Positions 1 to 10,385 of a stretch of DNA of 64,000 nt are shown here, one piece after another. Both the position numbers and the translations under genes were made by a program. The DNA lies in contig NZ_CP041241.1 of the NCBI RefSeq assembly GCF_013488225.1, positions 682,001-746,000 of the forward strand, written 5' to 3'. A model generated the notes under the pieces. The model did not search any database. It had not been told where the DNA came from and worked only from the letters and a program-made list of their open reading frames with translations. This stretch comes from Sinorhizobium mexicanum (lineage in GTDB: Bacteria > Pseudomonadota > Alphaproteobacteria > Rhizobiales > Rhizobiaceae). Numbering within the stretch: the first letter of the stretch is position 1; every line of letters starts with the position of its first letter.

Positions 1-1
1 A

Positions 2-94
2 ACCGCGCTGCTTGGTGCGGCTGCGGGGATTGCAGGCTGTGCCTTGCTCTTGTTCCTTGACGGCGCGCGTCGCAGGGCGGGTTCCATGCCGTAG
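2..94 (+). CDS. C-terminal fragment of an unidentified membrane protein (cut by window start)
   Basis: An open frame entering from the left edge ends at a TAG at 92-94. The visible 30 residues read as a hydrophobic Ala/Gly/Leu-rich helix (LLGAAAGIAGCALLLFL) followed by an Arg-rich tail (ARRRAG). That is the usual end of a transporter's last transmembrane segment. It converges on hutU and a shared hairpin follows its stop. Too little remains to name a family. Confidence 0.4.
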   Translation, partial: TALLGAAAGIAGCALLLFLDGARRRAGSMP

Positions 95-113
95 CAGTCG
101 CCTGCAAAGGAGA

Positions 114-138
114 GCGGGAGGCCGCGGCGGCCTCCCGC
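114..138. terminator. Hairpin between convergent genes
   Basis: Perfect 10-bp inverted repeat (114-123 with 129-138) and a 5-nt loop, between the stop of the left-edge fragment and the stop of hutU. ATTTCT follows on the plus strand. A bidirectional terminator is likely, although the U-tract is poor. Confidence 0.55.
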
Positions 139-146
139 ATTTCTCG

Positions 147-1822
<1,676 letters not shown>

Positions 1823-1826
<4 letters not shown>

Positions 1827-2638
1827 GCCTCACTCCCTGTCAGTTTGAGGGCGAATGCCGTTGTTTCGATGCGTTTCAGGATGGCCTTGAGATGGACGCG
1901 AAGGCGGTCGGCCTTGGCGGAGTCCAGCGAGAAGGGCGGCGCTTCGGTCGTCAGATGCGTGGATTGCGCAAGTTCCATCTGGATCGCATGCACGCCGATT
2001 TCCGGCCGGCCATAGTGGCGGGTCGTCCAGCCGCCCTTGAAGCGGCCGTTCAGGATACTGGTATAACCCTCTGCCGAAGCGGCGATTTCTACCGTCGCCT
2101 TTTCTATTTCGGCAGCGCAGGTCTTGCCCATGTCCGTGCCGATATTGAAGTCGGGGAGCTTGCCTTCGAAGAGGAAGGGGATGTGCGAGCGGATCGAGTG
2201 GCAGTCGTAGAGAACCGCCACACCATGGATCGCCGTGACGCGCTCGATCTCGGCGGCGAGCGCCGCATGATAGGGAGCATGGAAATCGCGGAGCCTCGTC
2301 GCAATGTCTGCTTCGGTCGGCGCTTCGCCGTCCTTCCAGATCGACACGCCGTCGAAGTCCGTTTCCGGCACGAGGCCGGTGGTGTTCTGGCCGGGATAGA
2401 GGCTCGCACCTTCCGGGTCGCGGTTGGCGTCGATGACGTAGCGGTGGAAGGTTGCGCGCACAGTCGTGGCTTCCGGCAGAAGCCCTTCGTAGAGCTCGTG
2501 GATGTGCCAGTCCGTATCGGCGAGGATGCGACCGTTGTCGTTGAGCCGTTCCCAGATCAGTGCGGGCACGTCGGTGCCCGTGTGGGGAAAGCCAAGGATG
2601 ACGGGGGAAGTGCCCCGATGGACTTCGAAAACGGCCAT
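1823..2638 (-). CDS. hutG: N-formylglutamate deformylase
   Basis: Hydrolyses N-formylglutamate to glutamate and formate, the last step of the five-step histidine pathway. The sequence belongs to the N-formylglutamate amidohydrolase family (N-terminal [20 protein letters not shown], internal [11 protein letters not shown]), not to the arginase-like formimidoylglutamase that is also called HutG. The ATG at 2638 (MAVFEVHRG) is chosen because it lies 1 nt after the hutH stop; a longer frame to 2728 would run into hutH. With this start it is 271 residues. Using this enzyme implies a HutF formiminoglutamate deiminase, which is not encoded in the window. Confidence 0.93.
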
Positions 2639-2639
2639 G

Positions 2640-4175
2640 TCAAATATCCAGCTTCGGAAGGATGCCATCGGAGACGGCGGCGTTGAGCGCGCCGGACGCG
2701 ACGAGCTCGCCGGCCGCCTTGAGATCATCGGCCATGTAGCGGTCCTCTTCGATTGTCGGCGACACGCCGCGTACGGCAGCCACTGCCTTCAGGAGCTCGG
2801 CACTGGTTGTGAGCGGCGCCCGGAACTCGACGCCCTGGACGGCCGTCAGCGCCTCGATGCCGATGATCGAGAACAGGTTGTCGGTCATCTGCAGCAGGCG
2901 GCGCGCACCGTGGCAGGCCATCGATACGTGGTCTTCCTGGTTGGCGGATGTCGGCGTCGAATCGACGGAAGCCGGATGCGCGAGTTGCTTGTTTTCCGAC
3001 ATCAGTGCGGCGGAGGTGACTTCGGCGATCATCAGGCCCGAATTGAGTCCCGGCTTCTTGGCCAGGAACGCGGGTAGCCCGTAGCTGAGTGCCGGGTCGA
3101 CAAGAAGCGCGATGCGACGCTGCGCGATCGCGCCGATCTCGCAAACCGCAAGCGCGATCTGGTCGGCGGCGAAGGCCACCGGTTCGGCGTGGAAATTGCC
3201 GCCCGAGACGACGGAATTGTCGGAAAGGACGAGCGGATTGTCTGTCACGGCGTTGGCCTCGATCGTCAGCGATGCGGCGACGGAACGCAGGAGATCCAGG
3301 CAGGCGCCGTCAACTTGCGGCTGGCAGCGGATGCAGTACGGATCCTGCACCCGTTCGTCGCCCTCGATGTGGCTCTGCCGGATGAGGGATCCCTCGAGCA
3401 ATTGTCGAAGGGCGGCGGCGGTGTCGATCTGGCCGCGATGGCCGCGCAGCGTATGAATATCCGGATGGAATGGCGCCGACGATCCCATCGCGGCATCGGT
3501 CGAAAGCGCTCCGGTGATGAGCGCCGCCTGTGCGGCGCGATGGGCGCGGAAGAGGCCGGCGAGCGCCAGAGCGGTGGACGCCTGCGTGCCGTTGATCAGG
3601 GCCAGGCCTTCCTTTGCGGCGAGCGTCACGGGCGAAAGCCCGGCCTTTTCCAATGCGGCTCCGCCCGGCATGCGCGCGCCATCGAAGAAGGCTTCGCCGT
3701 GGCCCATCATCACGGCCGCCATGTGTGCAAGCGGTGCAAGGTCGCCCGATGCGCCGACCGACCCCTTTTCCGGGATCAGCGGGATCACGCCCCGTTCCTG
3801 CATCGCCTCGATCAGGCGGACGAGTTCGAGGCGAACGCCCGAAGCGCCGCGGCCGAGCGAGACGAGCTTCAGCGCCATGATCAGTCGGACGATGTTTTCC
3901 GGTAGCGGCGCACCGACACCGCAGCAATGCGACAGGATGAGGTTGCGCTGCAGCGTTTCGACATCGGCGCTGTCGATCTTGATCGACGCCAGTTTGCCGA
4001 AGCCGGTGTTGATGCCGTAAACCGGGGCATTGCCGGCGGCGATCTCGGCGATGCGCGCGGCGCCTTTGGCAACGGCGGCGTCGAATGCGGGATCGAGGCG
4101 CGCCGGTTCCTGAGTCCAGTAGATCGTCTCCAGATCCTTGAGCGGAACGGAGCCTGGCTTAAGTACGATGGTCAT
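2640..4175 (-). CDS. hutH: Histidine ammonia-lyase
   Basis: Deaminates L-histidine to trans-urocanate, the first step of histidine catabolism. The 511-residue protein carries the Ala142-Ser143-Gly144 triad in [14 protein letters not shown] that cyclises to the MIO electrophile, at the same numbering as the P. putida enzyme. The family stretches [10 protein letters not shown] (about 53-62) and [10 protein letters not shown] are also present. Its start overlaps the hutI stop as ATGA (4172-4175), and its stop is 1 nt before hutG, so hutI-hutH-hutG-hutU form one coupled transcript. Confidence 0.97.
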   Translation of the reverse strand: MTIVLKPGSVPLKDLETIYWTQEPARLDPAFDAAVAKGAARIAEIAAGNAPVYGINTGFGKLASIKIDSADVETLQRNLILSHCCGVGAPLPENIVRLIMALKLVSLGRGASGVRLELVRLIEAMQERGVIPLIPEKGSVGASGDLAPLAHMAAVMMGHGEAFFDGARMPGGAALEKAGLSPVTLAAKEGLALINGTQASTALALAGLFRAHRAAQAALITGALSTDAAMGSSAPFHPDIHTLRGHRGQIDTAAALRQLLEGSLIRQSHIEGDERVQDPYCIRCQPQVDGACLDLLRSVAASLTIEANAVTDNPLVLSDNSVVSGGNFHAEPVAFAADQIALAVCEIGAIAQRRIALLVDPALSYGLPAFLAKKPGLNSGLMIAEVTSAALMSENKQLAHPASVDSTPTSANQEDHVSMACHGARRLLQMTDNLFSIIGIEALTAVQGVEFRAPLTTSAELLKAVAAVRGVSPTIEEDRYMADDLKAAGELVASGALNAAVSDGILPKLDI

Positions 4176-5419
4176 TGGCCGATTCTTTCGCCTCCAAAGA
4201 TGCGCTGATGCAGCGGATTGAAGCCTATCCGGTAGATAAGTTCGGCAGGCTCATCGATGTTCCAGATTGCGAGGTCCGCGGATTTGCCGACCTCGATCGT
4301 GCCGGTCTCGTCGAGAACTCCGAGCGCGCGTGCGGCTTCGCGCGTGACACCCGCGAGGCATTCGTCGACGGTCAGCCGGAAGAGCGTCGCCGACATGTTC
4401 ATGGTCAGAAGCAACGACGTCAGCGGAGAGGTGCCGGGGTTGCAGTCCGTTGCGATGGCGATGCGCGTTCCGGCATCACGCAGGGCCCGAACCGGCGGCA
4501 ACTGCTTTTCCCGCAGCGTATAAAAGGCACCGGGCAGGAGCACGGCGACCGTCCCGGCCTTTGCCATGGCCGCCGCGCCTTCCGCGTCGAGATATTCGAG
4601 ATGGTCGGCCGAAAGCGCGCCGTAGGAGGCTGCGAGCTTGGCGCCGCCGAGATCCGAGAGCTGCTCGGCGTGAAGCTTGACCGGGAGGCCAAGCGCCTTC
4701 GCGGCGTCAAACACACGGCCGATATCGCTGGGAGAGAAGGCGATGCCTTCGCAGAAGCCGTCGACGGCGTCGACGAGGCCCTCGGCGTGCGCGGCTTTCA
4801 AGCCCGGCAGCACGACATCGTCGATATAGTCGCCGTTGCGGCCCTTGTATTCGGGGGGCGTTGCGTGCGCGGCGAGATAGCTCGTGACGATGCGCACGGG
4901 ACGCAACTCTTGCAGCCGGCGCGCGGCGCGCAGCATCTTCAGTTCAGCCTCTATATTCAGGCCATAGCCAGACTTTACCTCGACCGTCGCGGTCCCCTCG
5001 CCAAGCAGCGTGTCGAGCCTTGGAAGTGCCGCTTCCACCAGTTCCTCGACCGAAAGGGCATTGGTTGCTTTCACCGTCGAGGCGATGCCCCCGCCGGCGC
5101 GCGCGATTTCCTCGTAGGTGGCTCCTTCGAGCCGAAGCTGGAATTCACGCGCGCGGTTGCCGCCATGGACGATATGGGTGTGGCAATCGATCAGCGCCGG
5201 GGTCACCCAGCGGCCTTCACAATCGGTTGCCTCGTCGGCTTGGGCAAGGTTCTGGGGCAGGTCTTTTTCTGCGCCGACGTAGACGATCCGGTCGCCGCGG
5301 GTGGCGACGGCGCCTTTCTCGATAATGCCGAGCGGTCCCATGTCCTCGCGAAGCGTCGCAAGGCGCGCATTGCGCCAAAGGCCGGTTCTGCCTGAACTCG
5401 CGTTCTTGTTTCCGTCCAT
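4172..5419 (-). CDS. hutI: Imidazolonepropionase
   Basis: Amidohydrolase-superfamily enzyme that opens imidazolone propionate to N-formimino-glutamate (step three). The 415 residues are of usual length. The metal-binding [10 protein letters not shown] motif places His80 and His82 early in the barrel, and further ligands are expected in KLHAEQLSD and ATDCNPG. It is the first gene of the visible hut operon. The ATG at 5419 is preceded by AGAAGGGCGG. A near-palindromic HutC-type site lies about 25-35 bp upstream. Confidence 0.96.
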   Translation of the reverse strand: MDGNKNASSGRTGLWRNARLATLREDMGPLGIIEKGAVATRGDRIVYVGAEKDLPQNLAQADEATDCEGRWVTPALIDCHTHIVHGGNRAREFQLRLEGATYEEIARAGGGIASTVKATNALSVEELVEAALPRLDTLLGEGTATVEVKSGYGLNIEAELKMLRAARRLQELRPVRIVTSYLAAHATPPEYKGRNGDYIDDVVLPGLKAAHAEGLVDAVDGFCEGIAFSPSDIGRVFDAAKALGLPVKLHAEQLSDLGGAKLAASYGALSADHLEYLDAEGAAAMAKAGTVAVLLPGAFYTLREKQLPPVRALRDAGTRIAIATDCNPGTSPLTSLLLTMNMSATLFRLTVDECLAGVTREAARALGVLDETGTIEVGKSADLAIWNIDEPAELIYRIGFNPLHQRIFGGERIGQ

Positions 5420-5444
5420 AAGTTTCCGCCCTTCTCTTGCGATA

Positions 5445-5456
5445 ATGTATAGACAT
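5445..5456. promoter_or_regulatory. Probable HutC-type operator ahead of hutI
   Basis: ATGTATAGACAT is a near-perfect 12-bp palindrome located 26-37 bp upstream of the hutI start. It matches the TGTATA/TATACA-type half-sites bound by GntR/HutC family repressors of hut operons. No hutC gene lies in the window. Assignment rests on position and motif only. Confidence 0.55.
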
Positions 5457-5459
5457 AAT

Positions 5460-5929
5460 GATGTCCGTGGGCAAGCAGAAATTCACGTCATCGCGACACG
5501 AGGGTGCCCGATCGGCCTGATGACAGAGAAGATAGGGTGATCTTACAGCATGGTAGATCCCGGCAGCACATCGCCCGAGATCTGGCCATCAGCCAGGGGC
5601 ACAACTGCCGTGGGAATGACGCGATAGCCGACCCCCGGGGACCGCGGACATAGTTGAACATGTCGGCAGCAGCAGGATAATCCGCTCCGCGGGGTCGCAG
5701 CCAGCCGGCACGGCTTTCGAATTGAGACCGTTCAAATGCTGTGCGAGCGAGGAGGCGAGCGCGTCGACAAGCTCGGCCGGAATACGTTGGGCCGGTTCTA
5801 TCGGTACGGGTGGCGGCCGGAGAAATTGGAGCCGCTCGGCGATTCCACTGAGATCGGCGGTCGCCGACTGCGTTGAGTCGGCCAGCGCGAAAGCGTCGAT
5901 GCCACGCACCGGCTTAATTGCGGCTGAAC
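5460..5929. other. 470-bp stretch without a convincing gene
   Basis: Lies between the hutI promoter and the 3' end of the MFS gene. No frame has a good start and ribosome site. The minus-strand frame ending at 5589 stays open and reads as plausible protein (ALADSTQSATADLSGIAERL..., ...IPAELVDALASSLAQHL) outside the MFS gene. It may be a decayed gene tail, but no family was recognised. Confidence 0.4.
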
Positions 5930-7114
5930 CTATTCGGCCAGGCCCGTGGCGAAGCGCCGCCGGTAGGAGCGCAGGCCTGCGTAAAGCACGGCGAGCGCGG
6001 CCACCGGAAACAGCGCGGCAAAGAAGCCGAGGTCGGCTGCGGCCGTGTTTTCCAGCACCCGCCCGCCGATTGCGGTGCCGCTCGCGATGCCGAGATAGAT
6101 CGCCGAGGCGTTGAGCGACAGCGTCAGATGCGCCACCTCCGGCGCGAAGCCGACGATGCGACTGGCCTGTGCCGGCGGAAACGCCCAGCCGATGATACCC
6201 CATGGCACCATGATGCCGATCAGCAGCAGCCCGGCGAGGTTGCGCGGCAGCAGGTGCAGCCCGAAGGCAATCGCCAGCGACACCACCAGTGCCGACAACA
6301 GAGAAAGCACCACCATGCGGGTCGCGCCGACCCGGTCGGCTAAGAAGCCGCTGGAAAGGTTGCCGATCACCGCGCCCACGCCGAAAGCAAGCAGCAGGCC
6401 CGGCAGTGCAATCTTCGAAAGCCCCGCCCCGTCGATCGCCAGCGGTGCGAGATAGGAGATGATCATGAACCCGCCCGCAAGGTAGAGATAGGTTACCATC
6501 AGCGACGAGGCCACGCCGGGGAGGCCGATGGCGTTGAAGCGCTCGGAAAGTGTCAGCTTCGTTCCGCTAAGGCCGCGCGGCAGGCGGAGCCACAGCACGG
6601 TGGCGCAGGCGAGCCCGAGCAGGGCAACCGCCGCGAACGTGCCGCGCCAGCCCCAGAAGGCGGCGATCAGTGCGCCGAGGGGCGCACCAAGCGCCACTGC
6701 GAACGTCGTGCCGCCCACGACGATCGAGATTGCCAGCGCGCGGTGCTCCGACCCGGCCAGCGAAACCGCCGTCGCCTGGGCAGTGGCAGCAAACAGTCCG
6801 CTCGCCATTCCCATAACGATCTGTGCAAGTAGCAGCGTGGTGAACGTGACGCTTGTCGCAGCGACACCGTTACCCGCCACGAAGGCAAGCATCGCAACGA
6901 CCAGCAGCCGCCGCCTGTCGGCCGCCCCGGCCAACGCCGAAAGCAGCGGCGCGCCGATGGCGTAGGAAAGCGAGAACACAGTGATCAGGTGCCCCGCGTG
7001 CGGAATGGTCGTGTGCGTGTCGGCCGCGATCGATGGCAGAAGGCTCGAGAAGACGAAGCCGACCGTGCTCATCGTGAAGGAGCCAACAGCGAGCCAGATG
7101 AGGCGCTTGTCCAT
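5930..7114 (-). CDS. MFS drug/sugar efflux-type transporter (DHA1-like, 12 TM)
   Basis: Inner-membrane major facilitator protein of 394 residues with about 12 hydrophobic helices. The loop 2-3 motif A region reads GAPLLSALAGAADRRRLLVVAM, typical of proton-driven efflux permeases of the AraJ/YdhP group. The ATG at 7114 is chosen because AAAGGA sits 8 nt upstream; an in-frame TTG at 7132 lies inside the operator palindrome and is unlikely. It is divergent from an ArsR-type regulator, which probably represses it. The substrate cannot be read from sequence. Confidence 0.8.
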   Translation of the reverse strand: MDKRLIWLAVGSFTMSTVGFVFSSLLPSIAADTHTTIPHAGHLITVFSLSYAIGAPLLSALAGAADRRRLLVVAMLAFVAGNGVAATSVTFTTLLLAQIVMGMASGLFAATAQATAVSLAGSEHRALAISIVVGGTTFAVALGAPLGALIAAFWGWRGTFAAVALLGLACATVLWLRLPRGLSGTKLTLSERFNAIGLPGVASSLMVTYLYLAGGFMIISYLAPLAIDGAGLSKIALPGLLLAFGVGAVIGNLSSGFLADRVGATRMVVLSLLSALVVSLAIAFGLHLLPRNLAGLLLIGIMVPWGIIGWAFPPAQASRIVGFAPEVAHLTLSLNASAIYLGIASGTAIGGRVLENTAAADLGFFAALFPVAALAVLYAGLRSYRRRFATGLAE

Positions 7115-7127
7115 AGGGTGTCCTTTG

Positions 7128-7143
7128 TTCAATATATATTGAA
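7128..7143. promoter_or_regulatory. 16-bp palindromic operator between MFS and ArsR genes
   Basis: TTCAATATATATTGAA is a perfect 16-bp dyad 14 bp upstream of the MFS start, followed by a further ATTGAAC half-repeat at 7147-7153. Size, AT-rich centre and divergent placement fit an ArsR-family dimer site. It probably overlaps the MFS promoter, giving repression that the ligand or oxidant relieves. Confidence 0.6.
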
Positions 7144-7255
7144 CTATTGAACATGACCGGTCGCCATGTCAATATACGCGTTCTGCCGCCCCAGCATAAG
7201 GGACGGGACAGCCTGCCGCGTTGAACTGGAGTGCCGGCGCAGCTATGTTCGGATC

Positions 7256-7627
7256 ATGACCCTGCCTCATCCCACCGCCGATCAGATCACCCTGTCCAAC
7301 GTGCTCGCCGCCCTCGGCGACCCGACACGCCTGGCGATCGTCGGTTATCTCGCCCGCCGCGACGGGCGCCCGACGATGTGCCTGAACTTCACGGACTTCG
7401 GCTCCAAGACCAATATCAGCTACCACCTGGCCAAATTGCGCGAGGCGGGCATCACCCGCACCGAGGTCTCCGGCACCAGCCGACTGATCACGCTACGGAG
7501 CGACGACCTCGACAGTCGCTTCCCAGGCCTTCTCGATTCCGTCATCACAGCCGCGGTGAACCTGCCGATGGTGAAGAAGATCGAGGAAGCGGCGGAGGAG
7601 GCGCTGGCGCAGGGCGACCAGCGATAG
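7256..7627 (+). CDS. ArsR-family winged-helix transcriptional regulator
   Basis: A 123-residue DNA-binding protein. ALGDPTRLAIVGYLAR (about 14-29) is the ArsR signature, and SKTNISYHLAKLREAGITRTE is the recognition helix region. The early metal motif ELCVCDL is absent and a single Cys lies in TMCLNF, so redox or organic-ligand sensing is more likely than As/Zn sensing. The ATG at 7256 starts at the conserved domain; an upstream in-frame ATG at 7166 adds 30 residues without family character. It is divergent from the MFS gene it presumably controls. Confidence 0.8.
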   Translation: MTLPHPTADQITLSNVLAALGDPTRLAIVGYLARRDGRPTMCLNFTDFGSKTNISYHLAKLREAGITRTEVSGTSRLITLRSDDLDSRFPGLLDSVITAAVNLPMVKKIEEAAEEALAQGDQR

Positions 7628-7715
7628 CAAGGTCCGCCGGGGCATCGGTCGTATTGGTCCCAACAACGCTTTAGTCTAGGTGCGCAAGGTTTGTTGCCCG
7701 TCGACGTGCGCAGCG

Positions 7716-7745
7716 CAAAAACCCCCGGACTGTTGGGCCCGGGGG
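7716..7745 (-). terminator. Intrinsic terminator of the phn operon
   Basis: On the minus strand a 7-bp GC stem (7739-7745 with 7722-7728) with a 10-nt loop is followed by a run of T (7721-7717). It lies 34 bp downstream of the phnN stop, so it ends the phnC...phnN transcript. Confidence 0.75.
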
Positions 7746-7778
7746 CTCTCGAGAACGTTCGCGATCTTTCGTTCTTGC

Positions 7779-8366
7779 TCAGGCCGTATGATGCAACGCC
7801 GCGCAATGCCGTTCGACGAGAGCGACGAAGCGCTGCCCGGCGACGTCGAGCCGCCCGCTGTTGTCGATCACCGTCACGTCAGGTCCGGCGACGACGTCGG
7901 GCGTCTGCCGCGTGAGGCGGCGCAACACGTCCTCTTCGCTCTCACGCCCGCGTTCGGCCAGGCGCTTCGCCAGCACTGCCGGGTCCGCAGTCACGAGCGC
8001 GACGGCGATGGTGCCGAAAGCCGAGCGAATTGCGGGGAGGGCGGCGCGGCTGCCGTTGACGATCGCCGTCATGCCGCTTGTGACCCTGTCGGCGATCTCG
8101 ACTGGAACGCCGTAGCTCAAACCATGGGCCTGCCACGAAACGGCAAAGGCGCCGTTTCGGCTCATGTTCTCGAATTCCGCGGCCGAGACGCTTTCATGCA
8201 CTTCGCTGCCGGCATCCGATGGCCGCGTGATCACGCGCCGCACGAAGAGGATGTCCGGGCGATGCGCGAAATGGTGCGCGGCGAAGCCCATGACGCTGTC
8301 CTTGCCTGCCCCGCTCGGGCCGACGACGACGATGAGCGCTCCACGCCCCTGTCCGACCCCCGTCAT
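7779..8366 (-). CDS. phnN: Ribose 1,5-bisphosphate phosphokinase
   Basis: Phosphorylates ribose 1,5-bisphosphate to PRPP at the end of the C-P lyase pathway. The 195-residue guanylate-kinase-like protein has a P-loop GPSGAGKDS (16-24) and the VRRVITRPSDAGSEVHESV segment typical of PhnN. Its ATG overlaps the phnM stop by 4 nt. It is the last gene of the operon and a terminator follows. Confidence 0.92.
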   Translation of the reverse strand: MTGVGQGRGALIVVVGPSGAGKDSVMGFAAHHFAHRPDILFVRRVITRPSDAGSEVHESVSAAEFENMSRNGAFAVSWQAHGLSYGVPVEIADRVTSGMTAIVNGSRAALPAIRSAFGTIAVALVTADPAVLAKRLAERGRESEEDVLRRLTRQTPDVVAGPDVTVIDNSGRLDVAGQRFVALVERHCAALHHTA

Positions 8367-9502
8367 GCGACACGCCGTCCTTCGCGCCAGACGGAGCGAA
8401 CGACCGGAATGCCCTCATGGCGATGGACACGCGCGATATCGGCGCGCAGTCCGACGGCAATCCGGCCGCGATCATCGAGACCGACCGTGCGCGCCGGCGT
8501 CGCCGTTACCATGGCGATCGCCTGCGGAAGATCGATCGCCTCGACCTCGTCGGCCAGAATGAACGGCGCATGGATAAGGCTGAAAGGCACATAATCGGAG
8601 GAAAGCACGTCGAGCACACCGCGCTCCGCGAGGTCGCGGGCGGCGATGTTGCCGGAATGCGACTTGCCGCGCACGATATTGGGCGCGCCCATCAGAACGC
8701 TCAGGCCGGCGCGGTGCGAGGCTTCGGCCGCCTCGAAGCTCGTCGGGAATTCCGCCAAACGGATGCCGTGGCCGATCGATTCCTCGACATGCGCGACCGT
8801 CGCGTCGTCATGGCTGGCAATGGTGATGCCGCGTTCGGTGCACGCCCTTGCCAGCGCTGTACGATGAGGCGCCGCGTAGCGGGCGGAAAGCGCCTGCTGA
8901 CGCTCGACGAACTCGGCGAAAGCCTCGTCCGAGAGGCCACGCTTCGTCTTGTAGTAGAGCGTGTACTGATCCATCGTCTGGAACTGGCGCTGTCCCGGCG
9001 CGTGGTCCATCAGGGAGACGAGCCGAACTTGCGGGTCGTCTTGAAAATCCTCGTAATGTTCGAGGACGTCGGAGGTCGAGACTTCGCAACGCAGGTGGAT
9101 GAGGTGGTCGGCACGCAAGCGTCCTTCCTCCTTGGCCTGTGCCAAGGCGTCGGCCATGCTGCGCATCTCTCCCTTCTGAAAGCCGCCGTCCTCGTCCGAG
9201 CCCAGGCGCAGGCAGTCGAAGACCGTGGTGATGCCGGACGTGACCACCTGGGCGTCATGGGCCTGGATCGCCGCGATCTTCAGCCAACGCACGCCTGGGC
9301 GCGGCGAGTAGTGCGCCTCCAGGTGATCGGTGTGGAGTTCGATCAGGCCAGGCAGCAGGTAGTCGCCTTCGAAGTCTTCACCCGTGCGGCTCGCCCCTTC
9401 CGAAATATCGGCGATCCGGCCGTCGCGGATGAGGACGGAACCGCTGACGATCCTGTCCTCCAGGACGATGCGGGCGTTGCTCAAAACCTGTTCTTTACTC
9501 AT
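8363..9502 (-). CDS. phnM: Alpha-D-ribose 1-methylphosphonate 5-triphosphate diphosphatase
   Basis: Removes pyrophosphate from the C-P lyase intermediate. The 379-residue amidohydrolase shows LLPGLIELHTDHLEAH with metal-ligand candidates His57 and His60, plus ITIASHDDATVAHV and the C-terminal DYVPFSLIHAPF typical of PhnM. The ATG at 9502 (MSKEQV) is chosen because it lies 1 nt after the upstream gene's stop and begins the family domain. It overlaps phnN by 4 nt. Confidence 0.94.
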   Translation of the reverse strand: MSKEQVLSNARIVLEDRIVSGSVLIRDGRIADISEGASRTGEDFEGDYLLPGLIELHTDHLEAHYSPRPGVRWLKIAAIQAHDAQVVTSGITTVFDCLRLGSDEDGGFQKGEMRSMADALAQAKEEGRLRADHLIHLRCEVSTSDVLEHYEDFQDDPQVRLVSLMDHAPGQRQFQTMDQYTLYYKTKRGLSDEAFAEFVERQQALSARYAAPHRTALARACTERGITIASHDDATVAHVEESIGHGIRLAEFPTSFEAAEASHRAGLSVLMGAPNIVRGKSHSGNIAARDLAERGVLDVLSSDYVPFSLIHAPFILADEVEAIDLPQAIAMVTATPARTVGLDDRGRIAVGLRADIARVHRHEGIPVVRSVWREGRRVA

Positions 9503-9503
9503 C

Positions 9504-10220
9504 TCATGCGATCTTTCGTTCGGATGCGCCGCCAAGCGGCAGTAGGGAATGGACAGTAAATGGCGCGCCGCGATGGGGCTCGATGAAAAGCGCAACGGTC
9601 GATACGTCGAGCGGCTTGCCGATGAACTCCTCGAATGCGGCGGTGAGCGTCTCGCGCATCACGCCTTGCGTCTCCGTCGGCACCGGTCCCGTCAGCGTCA
9701 GGTGGAACTGAAATTCCTCAAAGACGTAAGGGTAACCCCACGCCGCAAGGTATTCCCGCTGACGCAGCGGGAGCTTTTCCGGATTGCGGCGAGCGATGTC
9801 GGCGTCCGACAGCGGCGCCCGGAACGACTCGAAACGGCGAACGGCCTGTTCCGCGAGGGTTCGGAGCGGCGGGCAGTCTTCGGCCGGGACCAGAGCGAAA
9901 AAGGGACCGATCTGGTGCAGCACGATCCGCGGCACGTCGAAGGGTTCGATCTCCGCCGCGAACTCGTCAAAGGCCGCCAGCAGATCCGCTTCACTCTTGC
10001 CTTGCGCGAGCTCGAACGGCGCCTTCAGCGTTCCGTGAAAGCCGTATCGGCGCGGATCTGCCGTCAGCGCCATCTGATTTTCGCGCCCGAGCGCCGGCAC
10101 TTCCGGCCAACTGAGTGCCCCGTCGACAAAGGCGTCGCGGCCAAGCCAACGGGCTGCCGTCTGCGTCAGCCGGTCATCGGCCGGCGGCGCGAAATAGATT
10201 GCATAACGCACGGGTCTCAC
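9504..10220 (-). CDS. DUF1045 / 2H-phosphoesterase-like protein of phosphonate operons
   Basis: A 238-residue protein of the DUF1045 family, known from C-P lyase neighbourhoods but of unproven role as far as I know. It has two HxT motifs, His62-Gly-Thr64 in FHGTLKAP and His173-Leu-Thr175 in FHLTLTGP, the paired catalytic histidines of 2H phosphodiesterases. No phnP is visible, and C-P lyase yields a 5-phosphoribosyl 1,2-cyclic phosphate that must be opened. A phosphodiesterase acting there is therefore a reasonable inference. It is cotranscribed with phnM, 1 nt away. Confidence 0.82.
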   Translation of the reverse strand: MRPVRYAIYFAPPADDRLTQTAARWLGRDAFVDGALSWPEVPALGRENQMALTADPRRYGFHGTLKAPFELAQGKSEADLLAAFDEFAAEIEPFDVPRIVLHQIGPFFALVPAEDCPPLRTLAEQAVRRFESFRAPLSDADIARRNPEKLPLRQREYLAAWGYPYVFEEFQFHLTLTGPVPTETQGVMRETLTAAFEEFIGKPLDVSTVALFIEPHRGAPFTVHSLLPLGGASERKIA

Positions 10221-10336
10221 TTTCTGTATCGCCCGGCCCGCCGTCCGGCGGGTCGATGTTCGCAGGGTGCGATGCGCAGCTAACCGATTTGCATGACAAC
10301 ATCATGATGACTTCGGTGCGAAACGCAATTCGGGTC

Positions 10337-10385
10337 AGAGCGGGCTGAGGAAAAGTGTGTGCGGTTCACCGCCTCCCGCTCCATT
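10337..10385. repeat. Rhizobial intergenic repeat fragment (GGAAAAGTGTG family)
   Basis: The gap between phnE2 and the DUF1045 gene contains GAGGAAAAGTGTGTGCGGTTCA, related to the repeat copy at 40650-40750. The flanking CAGAGCGGG and CCCGCTC make a short imperfect inverted repeat. Such elements sit between genes in many rhizobia, and here one lies inside the phn operon. Confidence 0.5.
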
